In this document: piece by piece, positions 42,836-53,000 of the stretch
Layout of the letters: the number at the start of each line of letters is the position of its first letter
Numbering within the stretch: the stretch's first letter is position 1
DNA from: CAIXSC01 sp046349935
Lineage (GTDB): Bacteria; Planctomycetota; Planctomycetia; Pirellulales; Pirellulaceae
Direction: 5' to 3'
Assembly (NCBI GenBank): GCA_046349935.1
Contig: JAXMBK010000005.1
Location: forward strand, 372,001 to 436,000
Length of the DNA stretch: 64,000 nt
Notes under the pieces: model-generated
Database searches by the model: none
What the model saw: only the letters and a program-made list of their open reading frames with translations
Told to the model about the DNA's origin: nothing
Program-made: the position numbers and the translations under genes

Positions 42836-43876
42836 ATGGCATCCTTGGGCGGCAGGTCTGAAATCAGCGACTCGTTAGCGACCGTCGGCCAGATTCGCTC
42901 CGTCACGGGCGTCAGCCTGCTGTCGCTCGGCGCGGCGCTTCCGCCGCACATCGTCACCAACGCCGATCTGGCGGCCTTAGGTTACGACGCCCAGTGGATC
43001 ATCGAGCGGACGGGAATCGAGCAGCGGAGGCATGCTGCACCAGGGGTTGGAACCAGCGACTTGGCGCTCGAGGCCGCTCGGCAGGCCCTGGAGCGAGCCG
43101 GGACGACGGCGGCGGAGATCGATTTGATCGTGGTGGCCACCGCGACTCCCGACACGCTCATTCCGAGTACGGCTTGCTACGTCCAGCGACAGTTGGGATG
43201 TATGGCCCCGGCGATGGATGTGAACGCCGCGTGTTCTGGTTTTGTCTACGCGCTGGTCACTGCGGCTCAGTTCGTTAAAACGGGTTGCAGCCGCCGCGCC
43301 TTGGTGATCGGCGCCGATCTGATGTCGCGGACGGTCAATCCCCGCGATCAGAAGACCTATCCGCTGTTCGGCGACGGCGCGGGCGCCGCGATCCTCGGCC
43401 CGGGCGAACCGGATCAAGGATTGATCGCCTACACGTTGGGGGCGGACGGCAACGGCGCCGACCTCTTATGCATCCCGGGCGGAGGGTCCAAATTGCCGCT
43501 TGACCCCGCCTCGCTGGATTTGGGCCGTCAGTATTTGGTCATGGAGGGGAAGCCGGTCTTCAAGTGGGCCGTGCGCCTCGTCGCCGACTCGATTCGCGAC
43601 GTGCTGCGTCAGGCCGGGCTGCAGGCCGCCGATATCGCACACGCCGTCCTCCATCAAGCCAATCGCCGGATACTCGACGCCGCGTTCAAGTCGCTGGATT
43701 TCGGCCCCGAGCAATCCGTGATCAACGTCGACCGCGTCGGCAACACTTCGGCGGCCAGCATTCCGTTGGCGTTGGAAGAGGTATATCGAGCAGGAAAGAT
43801 TCATCGCGGGCAACACATTCTCTTGTGCGGATTCGGCGCGGGGCTCACTTGGGGCACGGCCGTTTTCCGCTGGTGA
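42836..43876 (+). CDS. fabH: 3-oxoacyl-ACP synthase III (FabH-type)
   Basis: 346 residues. The catalytic triad is complete: Cys in VNAACSGFVYAL (about 133), His in LHQANRRILDA (about 271) and Asn in GNTSAASIP (about 302). FabH condenses acetyl-CoA with malonyl-ACP to start fatty-acid synthesis. It carries about 25 extra N-terminal residues before the usual LLSLGAALPPHIVTN start; a later start is possible, but no Met is available there. It is not in a fab cluster; the gene for oligoendopeptidase F follows 20 bases later. A specialised KAS III-like role cannot be excluded. Confidence 0.9.
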   Translation: MASLGGRSEISDSLATVGQIRSVTGVSLLSLGAALPPHIVTNADLAALGYDAQWIIERTGIEQRRHAAPGVGTSDLALEAARQALERAGTTAAEIDLIVVATATPDTLIPSTACYVQRQLGCMAPAMDVNAACSGFVYALVTAAQFVKTGCSRRALVIGADLMSRTVNPRDQKTYPLFGDGAGAAILGPGEPDQGLIAYTLGADGNGADLLCIPGGGSKLPLDPASLDLGRQYLVMEGKPVFKWAVRLVADSIRDVLRQAGLQAADIAHAVLHQANRRILDAAFKSLDFGPEQSVINVDRVGNTSAASIPLALEEVYRAGKIHRGQHILLCGFGAGLTWGTAVFRW

Positions 43877-43896
43877 ACCGCACTAGGAGTTCCGAT

Positions 43897-45693
43897 ATGA
43901 AGCGCCAGCCGACGCGCGCGCAGGTCAAGCCGGGCGATACGTGGGATTTGTCGAGCCTGTTTGTGGACGATGCGGCATGGGAGAAGCTGTTCGTCGAACT
44001 GGAAGCCAAAATTCCGACGTTTGAAACGTATCGAGGACGGTTGGCGGAAAGCGCCGCCGTATTCGCCGCGGCGCTGCAATTCGACTCCGATTTCGATCGG
44101 GCTTGCGATCGGCTCGGGACTTATGCGTTCCTTCGCGCCGCAGAAGACCAAGCGAACTCCGACGCGCAGCGCATGGTCGGCCGATTCCAAAACCTGTCGA
44201 CTCGAGCGGGACAGGCCGCCAGCTTCTTCCGCCCCGAGATCATGGCCATCCCCGCCGCCAAGATGAAAAAGCTGCTGGCTTCCGCGGAACTGGCGGAGTT
44301 TCGGTTGGCGGTCGAGCGGATCTTGCGGTACAAGCCGCACACGTTGTCGGACAAGGAAGAGCGGCTGTTGGCGATGCAAGGAGAAATGGCGCAGGCCGCC
44401 AGCAAGGCGTTTCGCCAACTGCTCGACGCCGACCTCAAATTCGGCACGATCAAGAACGAGAAAGGTCGACTCGTCGAACTGTCGACCTCCAGTTTCTCCC
44501 AGTTCCTCGTGTCGCCGCACCGCCCGACTCGCAAGGCCGCCTTTCACCAGTACTACGCGCAGTTCGCCGCGCACGAAAATACGCTTGCCGCCACGCTGCA
44601 GGGGTCGATCCAGGCCGACGTGTACTATGCGAAGGTTCGCGGCTTCAACAGCGCTCGCGAGGCGTCGCTGTTTGCCGACGACGTGCCCGTTTCGGTGTAC
44701 GACAACTTGATCGAATCGGTGCACAAGCATCTGCCGTCGCTTTACAAGTTCTACGAACTGCGGCGGCGGAAGATGAAGCTCAAAGAAATCCACCATTACG
44801 ATACGTACGTGCCGATCCTGGCCGACATCGAGAAAAAGCACTCGTGGAAACAGGCCAGCGAACTGGTGCTCGAGTCGCTCGCGCCGCTGGGGTCGCAGTA
44901 CGTCGACGTCTTAGCAGCCGGTCTCCATGGCCGTTGGTGCGACCGCTATCCCAATCAGGGCAAACAAAGCGGCGCTTTCAGCAGCGGCTGTTACGACAGC
45001 GACCCGTACATTCTGATGAACTACAAGCCCGAGGTGTTCAACGACGTCTTTACGTTGGCCCATGAAGCGGGCCACTCCATGCACTCCTACTTCTCCCACC
45101 GCAGCCAGCCGTACCAATACAGCGGCTATGCGATCTTCGTGGCGGAAGTCGCCAGCACGTTCAATGAACAACTGCTGAGCAGCCATCTGCGTTCGCGCAC
45201 CACCGACGATCGCGAGCGGGCGTATTTGATCAATCGCGAGATCGACGACATCCGAGCGACCATCATTCGGCAGACGATGTTCGCCGAATTCGAGAAGACG
45301 ACGCATGCGATGGTGGAAAGCGGCGAGCCGCTGACCGTTCAGGCGGTGCGTCAAGTCTATCGCGGACTGCTGGAACGCTATTTCGGACCCGATTTCGCGC
45401 TCGACCCCGAATTGTCGCTCGAGTGTCTCCGCATTCCGCACTTCTACCGCGCCTTCTACGTCTACAAGTACGCGACCGGCCTGTCGGCGGCCGTCGCGCT
45501 CAGTCAGCGAGTGCTGCAAGGGGGGCAGCCCGAATTGGCCGCCTATCTCCGCTTCCTGCAGTCGGGCAGTTCCAAGTTCCCGCTCGAACTATTGCGCGAT
45601 GCGGGCGTGGATATGGCGAGCCCGCAACCTGTCGATACCGCGCTGGCCTACTTCGGCAAGCTGGTCGACGAACTGACTGACTTGTTGGGCTAG
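43897..45693 (+). CDS. pepF: Oligoendopeptidase F (M3 family metallopeptidase)
   Basis: 598 residues, the usual PepF size. ATG 43897 has AGGAG 7 bases upstream. The zinc site is HEAGHSMHSY (H389, E390, H393), with the third ligand expected in the EVASTFNE motif about 25 residues later. The N-terminal helical half (TWDLSSLFVDDAAWE onward) is typical. The enzyme cleaves short peptides, mostly in the cytoplasm. It starts 20 bases after fabH, so the two likely share a transcript without an obvious functional link. Confidence 0.94.
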   Translation: MKRQPTRAQVKPGDTWDLSSLFVDDAAWEKLFVELEAKIPTFETYRGRLAESAAVFAAALQFDSDFDRACDRLGTYAFLRAAEDQANSDAQRMVGRFQNLSTRAGQAASFFRPEIMAIPAAKMKKLLASAELAEFRLAVERILRYKPHTLSDKEERLLAMQGEMAQAASKAFRQLLDADLKFGTIKNEKGRLVELSTSSFSQFLVSPHRPTRKAAFHQYYAQFAAHENTLAATLQGSIQADVYYAKVRGFNSAREASLFADDVPVSVYDNLIESVHKHLPSLYKFYELRRRKMKLKEIHHYDTYVPILADIEKKHSWKQASELVLESLAPLGSQYVDVLAAGLHGRWCDRYPNQGKQSGAFSSGCYDSDPYILMNYKPEVFNDVFTLAHEAGHSMHSYFSHRSQPYQYSGYAIFVAEVASTFNEQLLSSHLRSRTTDDRERAYLINREIDDIRATIIRQTMFAEFEKTTHAMVESGEPLTVQAVRQVYRGLLERYFGPDFALDPELSLECLRIPHFYRAFYVYKYATGLSAAVALSQRVLQGGQPELAAYLRFLQSGSSKFPLELLRDAGVDMASPQPVDTALAYFGKLVDELTDLLG

Positions 45694-45747
45694 CCAAATG
45701 GCGGGCTTGCCAGAAGCAAGAGCGGCTGGGCCCAGGCCGAGCTCCGA

Positions 45748-46545
45748 CTAGCGCCCTGAGCCTTTTCGGAGCCGCGCCCGAATTTGATCGGGCGTCTCTC
45801 GTTCGAACTTGAACGGCGCCCCCACGAGCTCCTCGGCTTTGGCGCGCTGTTCCGCGGTGAAGCGCGCTTGAATGCGAGCGCGAGCCGCCTGTTGAGCCCG
45901 CTCGACCGCTTCGCGAATTTCGCGGTCCGACTGCGAAATCTCATCGCGTATCGCGCTGCGCAATTCGGGCGTGTAACCCAGTTCCTTGGAAAACTCGTCG
46001 CTCGTGTAAATCAGCAGCATTTGATTCGGATAGTTAAATTGCAGCGCCAATTGTCGAAATCGCAGCGCCTGATGCGGCAATAACATTTGCTCGATATCCT
46101 TGCGCGTTTGCAGATGTACTTCGACCATCGCAGCCTGCATGCCGGCCAATCCGACCGGCTTTCGATCCGGCGTGAATCGCGGTATGGAACTCAACTGCTG
46201 CAGCCCTTTCTGCAGCCGATTTTGGATTTCTTCGACCTGGGCGTCCAAGAGGCCCAATTCGGCGACCACTTCCTGACGTCCAAAAAATTCTTCCATGCGC
46301 TGAATCGGGAGCGTGATCGTCGATTGCTTGGAAGCGGGACGCTCCGCCGGGGCCTTCCCCTCGGCCTGCTTGATGATCTCTTGCCTCTTGGCGGCTCTTT
46401 CCGCCTCTGATGCTTCGGTCGCTCGCCGTTCAGACGCCGTCTTCTGGGGCGGCTGCTGCGACCACGCCAGGAACGGAATGACCACCAGCGACGACAACGC
46501 GAAAAGCAAACCAAGGGCCAGCTGAGCGAGAGCGCGACGAGTCAC
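45748..46545 (-). CDS. Secreted helical protein of unknown function
   Basis: 265 residues from a GTG start at 46545, supported by GGAG about 8 bases upstream. The signal peptide spans about residues 1-29 (LGLLFALSSLVVIPFLAWSQ). The rest is strongly helical and charged, rich in Gln, Arg and Glu (ELGLLDAQVEEIQNRLQKGL; EISQSDREIREAVERAQQA), reminiscent of Spy/CpxP-like periplasmic helical proteins but without their LTxxQ motif. No family is recognised. It is convergent with pepF, 54 bases between stops, and is the next gene after the secreted Pro-rich one on the same strand. Confidence 0.72.
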   Translation of the reverse strand: MTRRALAQLALGLLFALSSLVVIPFLAWSQQPPQKTASERRATEASEAERAAKRQEIIKQAEGKAPAERPASKQSTITLPIQRMEEFFGRQEVVAELGLLDAQVEEIQNRLQKGLQQLSSIPRFTPDRKPVGLAGMQAAMVEVHLQTRKDIEQMLLPHQALRFRQLALQFNYPNQMLLIYTSDEFSKELGYTPELRSAIRDEISQSDREIREAVERAQQAARARIQARFTAEQRAKAEELVGAPFKFERETPDQIRARLRKGSGR

Positions 46546-46632
46546 GATGACAGCTCCGAACTAGGAGAAGTGGAACGAGTTGAGGCGGCGCGTCGGACTC
46601 GCGGATTGTAACAGTCTCCGCTTCGATCGGCC

Positions 46633-46667
46633 AAAAAAAAAGGCGGCGAACCCGGAGGTTCGCCGCC
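46633..46667 (-). terminator. Intrinsic terminator of the Pro-rich protein gene
   Basis: On the minus strand: GGCGGCGAAC, loop CTCCGG, GTTCGCCGCC, then nine T. The 10-bp perfect stem is 23 bases past the stop at 46691. This is the clearest Rho-independent terminator in the window. Confidence 0.95.
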
Positions 46668-46690
46668 ATGGCAACATGCATTGCAACGTT

Positions 46691-47713
46691 CTATTCCGTG
46701 TACGTCGTCACGGACTGTCGCTGGATGGCCTTGCCGTTGCTGTCGTACTCGATCCAGTAGTCGGTGCGAACGATTACGACCACTCCGCCTGGGAGCTCGC
46801 CCCAAACCTCTTCGAATCCGGTCATGCATTCGATGGCCGAGATGTCCAAGTATTCCCAACGCGTGTACTGATCGCCGTTAGGATCGAAGTTGGCGCCCTG
46901 GGTGAACTTGACCGTCTGATACTCGATCTGGCATTCGGTCACGTTTCCCGGAGTCAAATCGGCGGCCGTGCCGACGAACAACGTCTCGTTCGTATCGGTG
47001 TGCGTCTGCTGGAAAACGTACTGCTTCACCGGGTCGCCGAGGATGTCGACTTGTTCAACGATGCTGTCGATCACGTCATGGTGCATCCCCCAGACGTTCG
47101 TCATCACCCAGTTGTCTTCGACATACTGGAACGTGTAAGTGACGTCGCCCATGATGTTCCCGCAACCGCTCTCGCCCGTCCGGAAGCCGTCGCCCGCCGG
47201 CACGGTGTGGTCGTACGTCTCAAAGCTATTCCACTGCTCCTGGACCGTCTTCACGGTCGGAGTCCAGTAGGTGACCGTGAAGAGCGGATCATCTCGAGTC
47301 CAACTGCCCGAGACGTGCGGAACTCCATACTGGCCGCTGTAGTCCGCCGGCGCTTCTTCCCCGTCGCCCGGCAGCGGCGGAGTCTCCTCGCCCGGAGGCG
47401 GGGGGGAGTCGCCGCCTGGAGGCGGAGGAGAATCACCGCCTGGAGGCGGCGGGGCGTCACCGCCTGGAGGCGGCGGGGCGTCACCGCCTGGAGGCGGCGG
47501 GGCGTCACCGCCTGGAGGCGAGTAGCCGCCCGAATACGGCGGTGAATCGCCGCCCGGATACTGAGCGAAAGCGGACGTGGACGACAGGATTACCGACAGA
47601 GTCACCGTCGCCGTCAGAAACGCCATGGCTGCCAGCGACATCGAGTAACGGCGAGAGAATCGCGCCGATCGCACGCCTTCCCGGCGCGACGGAAAACTCC
47701 ACAAACGCGACAT
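46691..47713 (-). CDS. Secreted protein with Pro/Gly minisatellite repeat
   Basis: 340 residues from the ATG at 47713; an ATG at 47644 (MSLAAM) would give a more compact signal peptide. The signal ends at SAFAQ. Then follows a proline/glycine stretch of eight-residue units (GGDAPPPP, GGDSPPPP), coded by a 24-bp tandem repeat. The C-terminal about 220 residues are a soluble domain rich in Thr, Tyr and Trp (SGSWTRDDPLFTVTYWTPTV; EVWGELPGGVVVIVRTDYW), with no known family recognised. An exported protein with a flexible spacer before a folded domain is the safest description. Its strong terminator follows. Confidence 0.78.
   Translation of the reverse strand: MSRLWSFPSRREGVRSARFSRRYSMSLAAMAFLTATVTLSVILSSTSAFAQYPGGDSPPYSGGYSPPGGDAPPPPGGDAPPPPGGDAPPPPGGDSPPPPGGDSPPPPGEETPPLPGDGEEAPADYSGQYGVPHVSGSWTRDDPLFTVTYWTPTVKTVQEQWNSFETYDHTVPAGDGFRTGESGCGNIMGDVTYTFQYVEDNWVMTNVWGMHHDVIDSIVEQVDILGDPVKQYVFQQTHTDTNETLFVGTAADLTPGNVTECQIEYQTVKFTQGANFDPNGDQYTRWEYLDISAIECMTGFEEVWGELPGGVVVIVRTDYWIEYDSNGKAIQRQSVTTYTE
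47388..47525 (-). repeat. 24-bp minisatellite coding for Pro/Gly repeats
   Basis: Five full 24-bp units (47388, 47412, 47436, 47460, 47484) and a partial sixth (47508-47525). Units two to six contain CGCCTGGAGGCG, itself a palindrome; the first has CGCCCGGAGGCG. Units starting 47436, 47460 and 47484 are identical. The length is a multiple of three, so copy number can change without breaking the frame. Confidence 0.9.
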
Positions 47714-48211
47714 TGCATCCCTACCTTTCTTCCTCACCGACGAGGAACGTTCGCGGACAGCGAATGAACTCGGAGCACCACCTCGCCATCGAGGCTGTGC
47801 AAACGCCGCCTCCGCCAAGTCTGCCAAAACCGCCATTTCCGATTCGGGGGATGCCATAGGCTGGCGTCAGGGAGTCGCCCAAATCGGGGAGTTTGCGGGT
47901 GAGTCAGACTTTCGCAGACGATCCGGTTCTGAGGGAAATGCTGATAATTCGCTCCGCGAATGCTGGAAATCTATAGGACTCGCCGATCCGAGCAATGCTC
48001 TCAGTGGGGGGGGACGTCTGCGAGAAGCAACGCACGTGTCGTAAGTCACTGCTATGTAATCGGTTGTGAGTGTTGCAAAAATGCAACGTAATTGCGTTGG
48101 CGTCCCCCGAATAGCGGTGGTGGACGCCGCGCCATCCCCCCTGTCCCCACTCGCCAACTGCTCGACCCGCAATAGAATGGGGCGCGAACATCCTGTCACC
48201 GCGAGCTTCCC
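47714..48211. other. 498-bp divergent intergenic region
   Basis: It holds the 5' region of the Pro-rich gene and the promoter of the TIM-barrel gene at 48212. The frame upstream of 47713 is open but has no signal-peptide sense. GTTGCA-AAAA-TGCAAC (48072-48087) is a perfect inverted repeat in a locally AT-rich zone, a possible operator about 125 bases before the plus-strand gene. Nothing else is supported. Confidence 0.5.
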
Positions 48212-48994
48212 ATGCTGCAAATCCGCATCGGCATTCACTTAACGAGCTTGCGACTGCCGCTGGCGAAGGCCGCGCCGCTGGCGAAAAAGTTGGGCGCCGA
48301 CGCGGTCGAAATCGACGCTCGAGGCGAATTGAACCCGCAGGCCCTCTCTCGCACCGGGCTCCGCCAAGTTCGCAAGCTGCTCGATGACTTGCAGCTGCGA
48401 GTCGCTGCGGTCACGTTTCGCACGCGCCGCGGCTACAACGTCAAAGACGAACTCGATCGCCGCGTCGAAGCCACTCGACAGGCGATGAAGTTCGCCTTCG
48501 AACTCGGTGCTTCGGTCGTCGTCAATCAAGTCGGCCGCATTCCGGCGCAGTCCGAAGGGGAATCTTGGACGCTCCTCACCGAAGTCCTCGCCGACCTCGG
48601 TCGTTACGGCCAACGCATCGGCGCCACGCTGGCCGCCGAGACCGGCAGTGAAGAAGGCGCCGATTTGGCGCGGTTGCTCGCCGCCCTCCCCGCCGGCGCG
48701 CTCGGCGTCACATTCAGCCCCGGCAATTTGATCGTCAATGGTTTTTCCGCGTCCGAGGCGATCAACGCGTTGGCCAAGCACGTGCTGCTGGTGCACGCGA
48801 CCGACGCCGTGCGCGATTTGGGGCGCGGACGCGGGAGCGACGTTCCCCTCGGTCGCGGCTCGGCCGATTACCCGCACATCTTGAGCGTCCTGGAAGAGCA
48901 GCAATTCCAGGGTTATTTGTCGATCGAGCGCGACGCCGTTCCCCAGCCGCAACTGGAAATCGCGCAGGCGATCGAGTATCTCCGTCAAATGTAG
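48212..48994 (+). CDS. Sugar phosphate isomerase/epimerase-like TIM-barrel protein
   Basis: 260 residues. It has the xylose-isomerase-like barrel pattern: IRIGIHLTSL at strand 1, LGADAVEIDARGEL with the first metal-region glutamate, the AAVTFRTRRGY strand, TLAAETGSEEGADL with the metal-binding Glu, then LVHATDAVRD and the closing QGYLSIERD. Members isomerise or epimerise sugars using a divalent metal. Substrate unknown. An amidohydrolase gene follows 49 bases downstream. Confidence 0.8.
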   Translation: MLQIRIGIHLTSLRLPLAKAAPLAKKLGADAVEIDARGELNPQALSRTGLRQVRKLLDDLQLRVAAVTFRTRRGYNVKDELDRRVEATRQAMKFAFELGASVVVNQVGRIPAQSEGESWTLLTEVLADLGRYGQRIGATLAAETGSEEGADLARLLAALPAGALGVTFSPGNLIVNGFSASEAINALAKHVLLVHATDAVRDLGRGRGSDVPLGRGSADYPHILSVLEEQQFQGYLSIERDAVPQPQLEIAQAIEYLRQM

Positions 48995-49043
48995 TCGCTG
49001 TGAGTCGTTGTCGCGTCTCGTATTCCTCCGGAGGTCTCGTATC

Positions 49044-50054
49044 ATGTCGCGGTCGTCGCACGTTTCCACTTCCGTCGCTCGCCGAACATTCCTGCAGACT
49101 TCCGCGGCCGTCAGCGCCGCCGTGGTCGCTCCTTCACTCTTTGCCGCCGACAAAGCTTCGCCCATGAACGAAATTCCCATCATCGACACGCACCAGCACC
49201 TGTGGGACATCGAGAAGTTCAAGCTGCCGTGGCTGTCTTCCGCGCCGAAGCTTGCCCGCAGCCATGTGACTCGCGATTACCTGGAAGCCGTCCAAGGTTT
49301 GCCCGTCGTCAAGGCGGTCTACATGGAGGTCGACGTCGATCCGTCGCAGCAAGTGCTCGAAGCTGAACACCTCCTGGAGATCGCCAAGCACCCCGAGAAC
49401 CTCACCGTGGGCGCCGTGATTTCCGGACGTCCCGCCAGCGATCAATTCGCCGCCTACATTTCGCGGTACAAGGACAACTCGGTCATCAAAGGCGTGCGGC
49501 AAGTGCTCCATGTCGACGAAACAAAGCCGGGCACGTGCCTTGATCCGGCCTATATTCGCGGCGTGCGCTTATTGGGCGAGATGGGCAAGAGCTTCGATCT
49601 CTGCATGCGTCCCACGGAACTGGGCGACGCCGTCAAACTGGCTGACGCCTGTCCCGAGACTCGCTTGATCCTGGATCACTGCGGCAACGGCGATCCGCAA
49701 GCCTTTCCAAAGTCCAAGAAGTCCGGCGAGAAACCGCAGCACGATCCCGATCAATGGCGGCGCGACATCACGGCCCTGGCCGGCAAGAAGAACGTCCTCT
49801 GCAAGATCTCCGGCATCATCGCGCGGGCGACTCCCGACGCTTGGTCCGCCGAAGACCTCGCGCCGATCGTCAATCACTGCCTCGACGCCTTTGGACCCGA
49901 TCGAGTGATCTTCGGCAGCGATTGGCCTGTTTGCACGCTCGTGGCGACCTACAAGGAATGGGTGGTCGCCCTTCGCGAGATCATCGCCAGCCGCCCCGCC
50001 GCCGACCAACGCAAGCTGCTGCACGACAACGCGGCCCGCTACTACAAGGTCTAG
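49044..50054 (+). CDS. Tat-exported amidohydrolase 2 family protein
   Basis: 336 residues from the ATG at 49044 with CCGGAGG about 9 bases upstream. The start ARRTFLQTSAAVSAA (RR at 13-14) is a Tat-type signal. The amidohydrolase-2 barrel is visible as PIIDTHQHLWDIEKF (HxH metal motif), later RLILDHCGNGDPQ and GSDWPVCTLVATY, where the Asp is the usual catalytic metal ligand. Related proteins are lactonases or decarboxylases acting on sugar-derived or aromatic acids. It follows the TIM-barrel isomerase gene closely, so sugar-acid breakdown is plausible. It is convergent with the pentaheme gene. Confidence 0.88.
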   Translation: MSRSSHVSTSVARRTFLQTSAAVSAAVVAPSLFAADKASPMNEIPIIDTHQHLWDIEKFKLPWLSSAPKLARSHVTRDYLEAVQGLPVVKAVYMEVDVDPSQQVLEAEHLLEIAKHPENLTVGAVISGRPASDQFAAYISRYKDNSVIKGVRQVLHVDETKPGTCLDPAYIRGVRLLGEMGKSFDLCMRPTELGDAVKLADACPETRLILDHCGNGDPQAFPKSKKSGEKPQHDPDQWRRDITALAGKKNVLCKISGIIARATPDAWSAEDLAPIVNHCLDAFGPDRVIFGSDWPVCTLVATYKEWVVALREIIASRPAADQRKLLHDNAARYYKV

Positions 50055-50072
50055 CGTCGAGGGGCCGCGCGA

Positions 50073-53000
50073 TTACGGGCCTCGCAACGTGAAGTAGGCT
50101 TCGGCCGGGTGCAGTCGTTCGCCGTCCGAAGTCAAGTTGCGCACGCGCAGCTCGTAGACGAACCCGCGTCGCAGTTCGCTCAGTCGCAACCGCGTCCGGA
50201 GTCCTCCGAGCTCGACGTCGACCCGCTCGATCCGTTCGTCGCGCCGCTCTTGATCGTTCCCGCCGTAGGCGGGAGTCGAGACGCGGCGGTAAGACGACAA
50301 ACCGTAGTGAGCGACTTGCGCGAGCCGCTGCGGGTCGAGCGGCCGGGTCCAGTCGATCTCGAAGCCGTCGTCGGTCGCACGCATTTCGGCGATCCCCGGC
50401 GGCAAGCGGTCGGCGGCGAAGGTCATTCGCACGATTTCGCCGTGGTTGTTGCCGCCGCCCCAGCCGCTGTCGCGAATGCCGCCCACGTACAACGCTCCTT
50501 CGGGCGAGACGGCGCAGCAGAGCGGTCCGAGCAGCCCTTGGTCGCCCTGCGGATCGTCCAGCGTCAGCGGATAGACCGCGCCTTGATACGTTTCGCCCGT
50601 CTTTTGCAGGCTCATCCGCACCAGTCGTCGCGTGTCGTATTCGCAGCCGACGAGATGTCCCGTGAAAGGTCCAAACGGGCGTTCGGCGGCGGAACGCGCG
50701 CCGGCGGGCAGGTCGAGCAACGCCAAGCCGTTGACGCTGCGGGTCCAAGGATGCGGAATTTCGATCGCCGGCGATTCGGTCGGCGGCTGGAAATCGGAAC
50801 GTTGTTCCAGCGCATTGATGAACCCATAACGCTTGCCGGCGCGCACGTGATTGAGTTCGTTGAACGGGTTGTAGTTGCCCTGGTTGTCGGTCACGAACAA
50901 TTGACCGTCGGTGCTTTTGGCGAACCCCATCGGGAATCGATGTCCGCCGGAAACGACTTCGAGCCGAAAGCGTTCGCCGGGACGGAGCGCCCCGTGCGGT
51001 GCGACGAGATGCACAACCGTCCCGCGCAGCCGCGCGGCCTCGAGGGGGCGTTTGTCTTGCTGGCAAGCGAGCCCGATGAAGTAGCCGCCCGCGCCGTCGC
51101 TGGGCAAGCCCACCGTCCAGTCGTGATAGTCGGCCGTGTGGCCCCACCCCGCCGCCGCCACCGCCGTCCGGTCCGCTCGACCATCGCGATCATCGTCGTA
51201 CAGTCGCAGCACGGCGTACTTCGTCGCGACGTCGATCGCCTCCCCCGCCGCCGCAACTCCGTACGGCGCCGCCAACTCGTCGCTGAAGACGCTCCACGCA
51301 TCCTCCAGCGAGTCGCCGTCCTGGTCGCGCGCCAGCAGGACGCGCCCCTTCAGCGATGCAACGATCAACGTTCCGTCGGGACGCCAAGCAAGCGCCGTCG
51401 GCATGGGACGCGGGTCCAAGGGAAGCCGCTGGGCGATGAAGCCCGGCGCCCCAGGAAGCTCCTCGAGCGGCGGTGTTTCGCGCGGCGCAGGGCGCGACTT
51501 TGTCGTCGTCGGGACGGTCGCCGCGTTCGACAGGAACTGGTCGTTTCGCTGCGTCGTCCGATACTCCAATTCCAATTCGACTTGATCGTCTCCCGCGCGC
51601 GGCGGCGGAAACAGCACCGATCGGTCGTCGTCCCAAGTCGCGCCGTCGGTCCGCAGCACGAGGCGACCGCCGCCCTGCTCGGGCGTCGTCGTCAAACGCA
51701 TTCGCTGGTCGGGGCGCTCGAGCTTGATGCGAATGCGTCGTCGAAAGCCGTTCTCGGGCGCCAGCGAATTGCGATCGAGCGGCGTGATCGTTTGCACGAC
51801 CTGAGCGGACCACCGCTTCTCGGGCGAGTCGTTCGTCGTCTCCGACGCTGGTGCGGCGGCGAACTCCAGCCGATAACGAATCTCCAGGCCGCCCTCCACA
51901 TGTCGCCAACCCTCGAGATCGCACGGGAACTGGCCGAGGAGACGCGGTTCAAGCCTCGCATCGGCCGTTTGCCAGACAATGTCGGAAGTTTGCAATGCGG
52001 CGTCAGAAGGCGTGCGCGCTGCGGGGGCGAACGGCAGGAGGTTGACGCCTGCCGCCTCCCAATGCCAACTCTTCCCCTTCGTCCGCTGACGCGCGAGGTC
52101 CCCGAGCGACCAGCGGACGAGTCGCGGCGCCTCGAGGTCCCAGAGAACGTTGTGACGATTCGGGAGTCCGATCAACAACGGTTTGATCAGCGTCCGTCCA
52201 TCGGCCTGCACGACGTCCGTAATCAACTCGGCCCGCTCCTGAGCCTCGGGAACGCCCGAGAGGCGCAGCGTCTGCACCGGATTCGGCTCGGGCGGTACGA
52301 AGTCGGACAGATTCAAGACGTGCCACGCCGCCGCCAACTGTTGGTCGAGTCGATCGTCGAGCACGCCGCGGACGGGGAGCTGCACCGAGGGCATTTCCAT
52401 GCGCGGGACCAGTCGCGCCGGGTTGCGCACCCAGCGATCGAACCATTCGGGGCGAATGCGTTGGCCAAGCTCAGCGAGGTCGGGACCGCGCGCGTTGAGC
52501 GGCGCGGGAGGCGGTTGCACGCCGCCGACCGCATGGCAGCTCGTGCAACCAAAGCCATCGGGCGTGACGAGTCGCCCGCCGGCCGTGCGGAGCGCGAGGT
52601 CGTCGAGCGGCAACGCGGTGCGCGGCAAGACGTGCGAGGGATGCAGGTCGGAAGCCGCGCCGGCGGGAACGCGGTCTGACGCGACCAATAGGTCGCGCAG
52701 CTCGCGCAGTTCTTCGTCCGACATTTCGAATCGCGGCATTCGCACCGCCAGCCATGGGCGACGCGAACCGGGGGCGCGACGAATGGCGGCGTCGAGCGCC
52801 GCGTCGTGAAGTTTGTCGCCGACGCCGGTCAGCGACGGCGGGACGAGGGCGGGGAGGTGCGGCGCGAGTTCGGCGTCGCGCTGGACCACGGCGGCGGCCG
52901 CAACGCTGATCCCCGTCGAGCCGTCACGCGCATGGCAGGACAAACAGCGCCGTTCGCGCAGCGCGTCCACGAATCGCGTTTTCGTGGACGAGGGAGCGGC

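Noticed and set aside
50109..52679. 856-residue plus-strand open frame within the pentaheme gene
   Set aside because: Arg/Val-rich shadow frame without motif; the minus strand has CxxCH and propeller motifs in frame.
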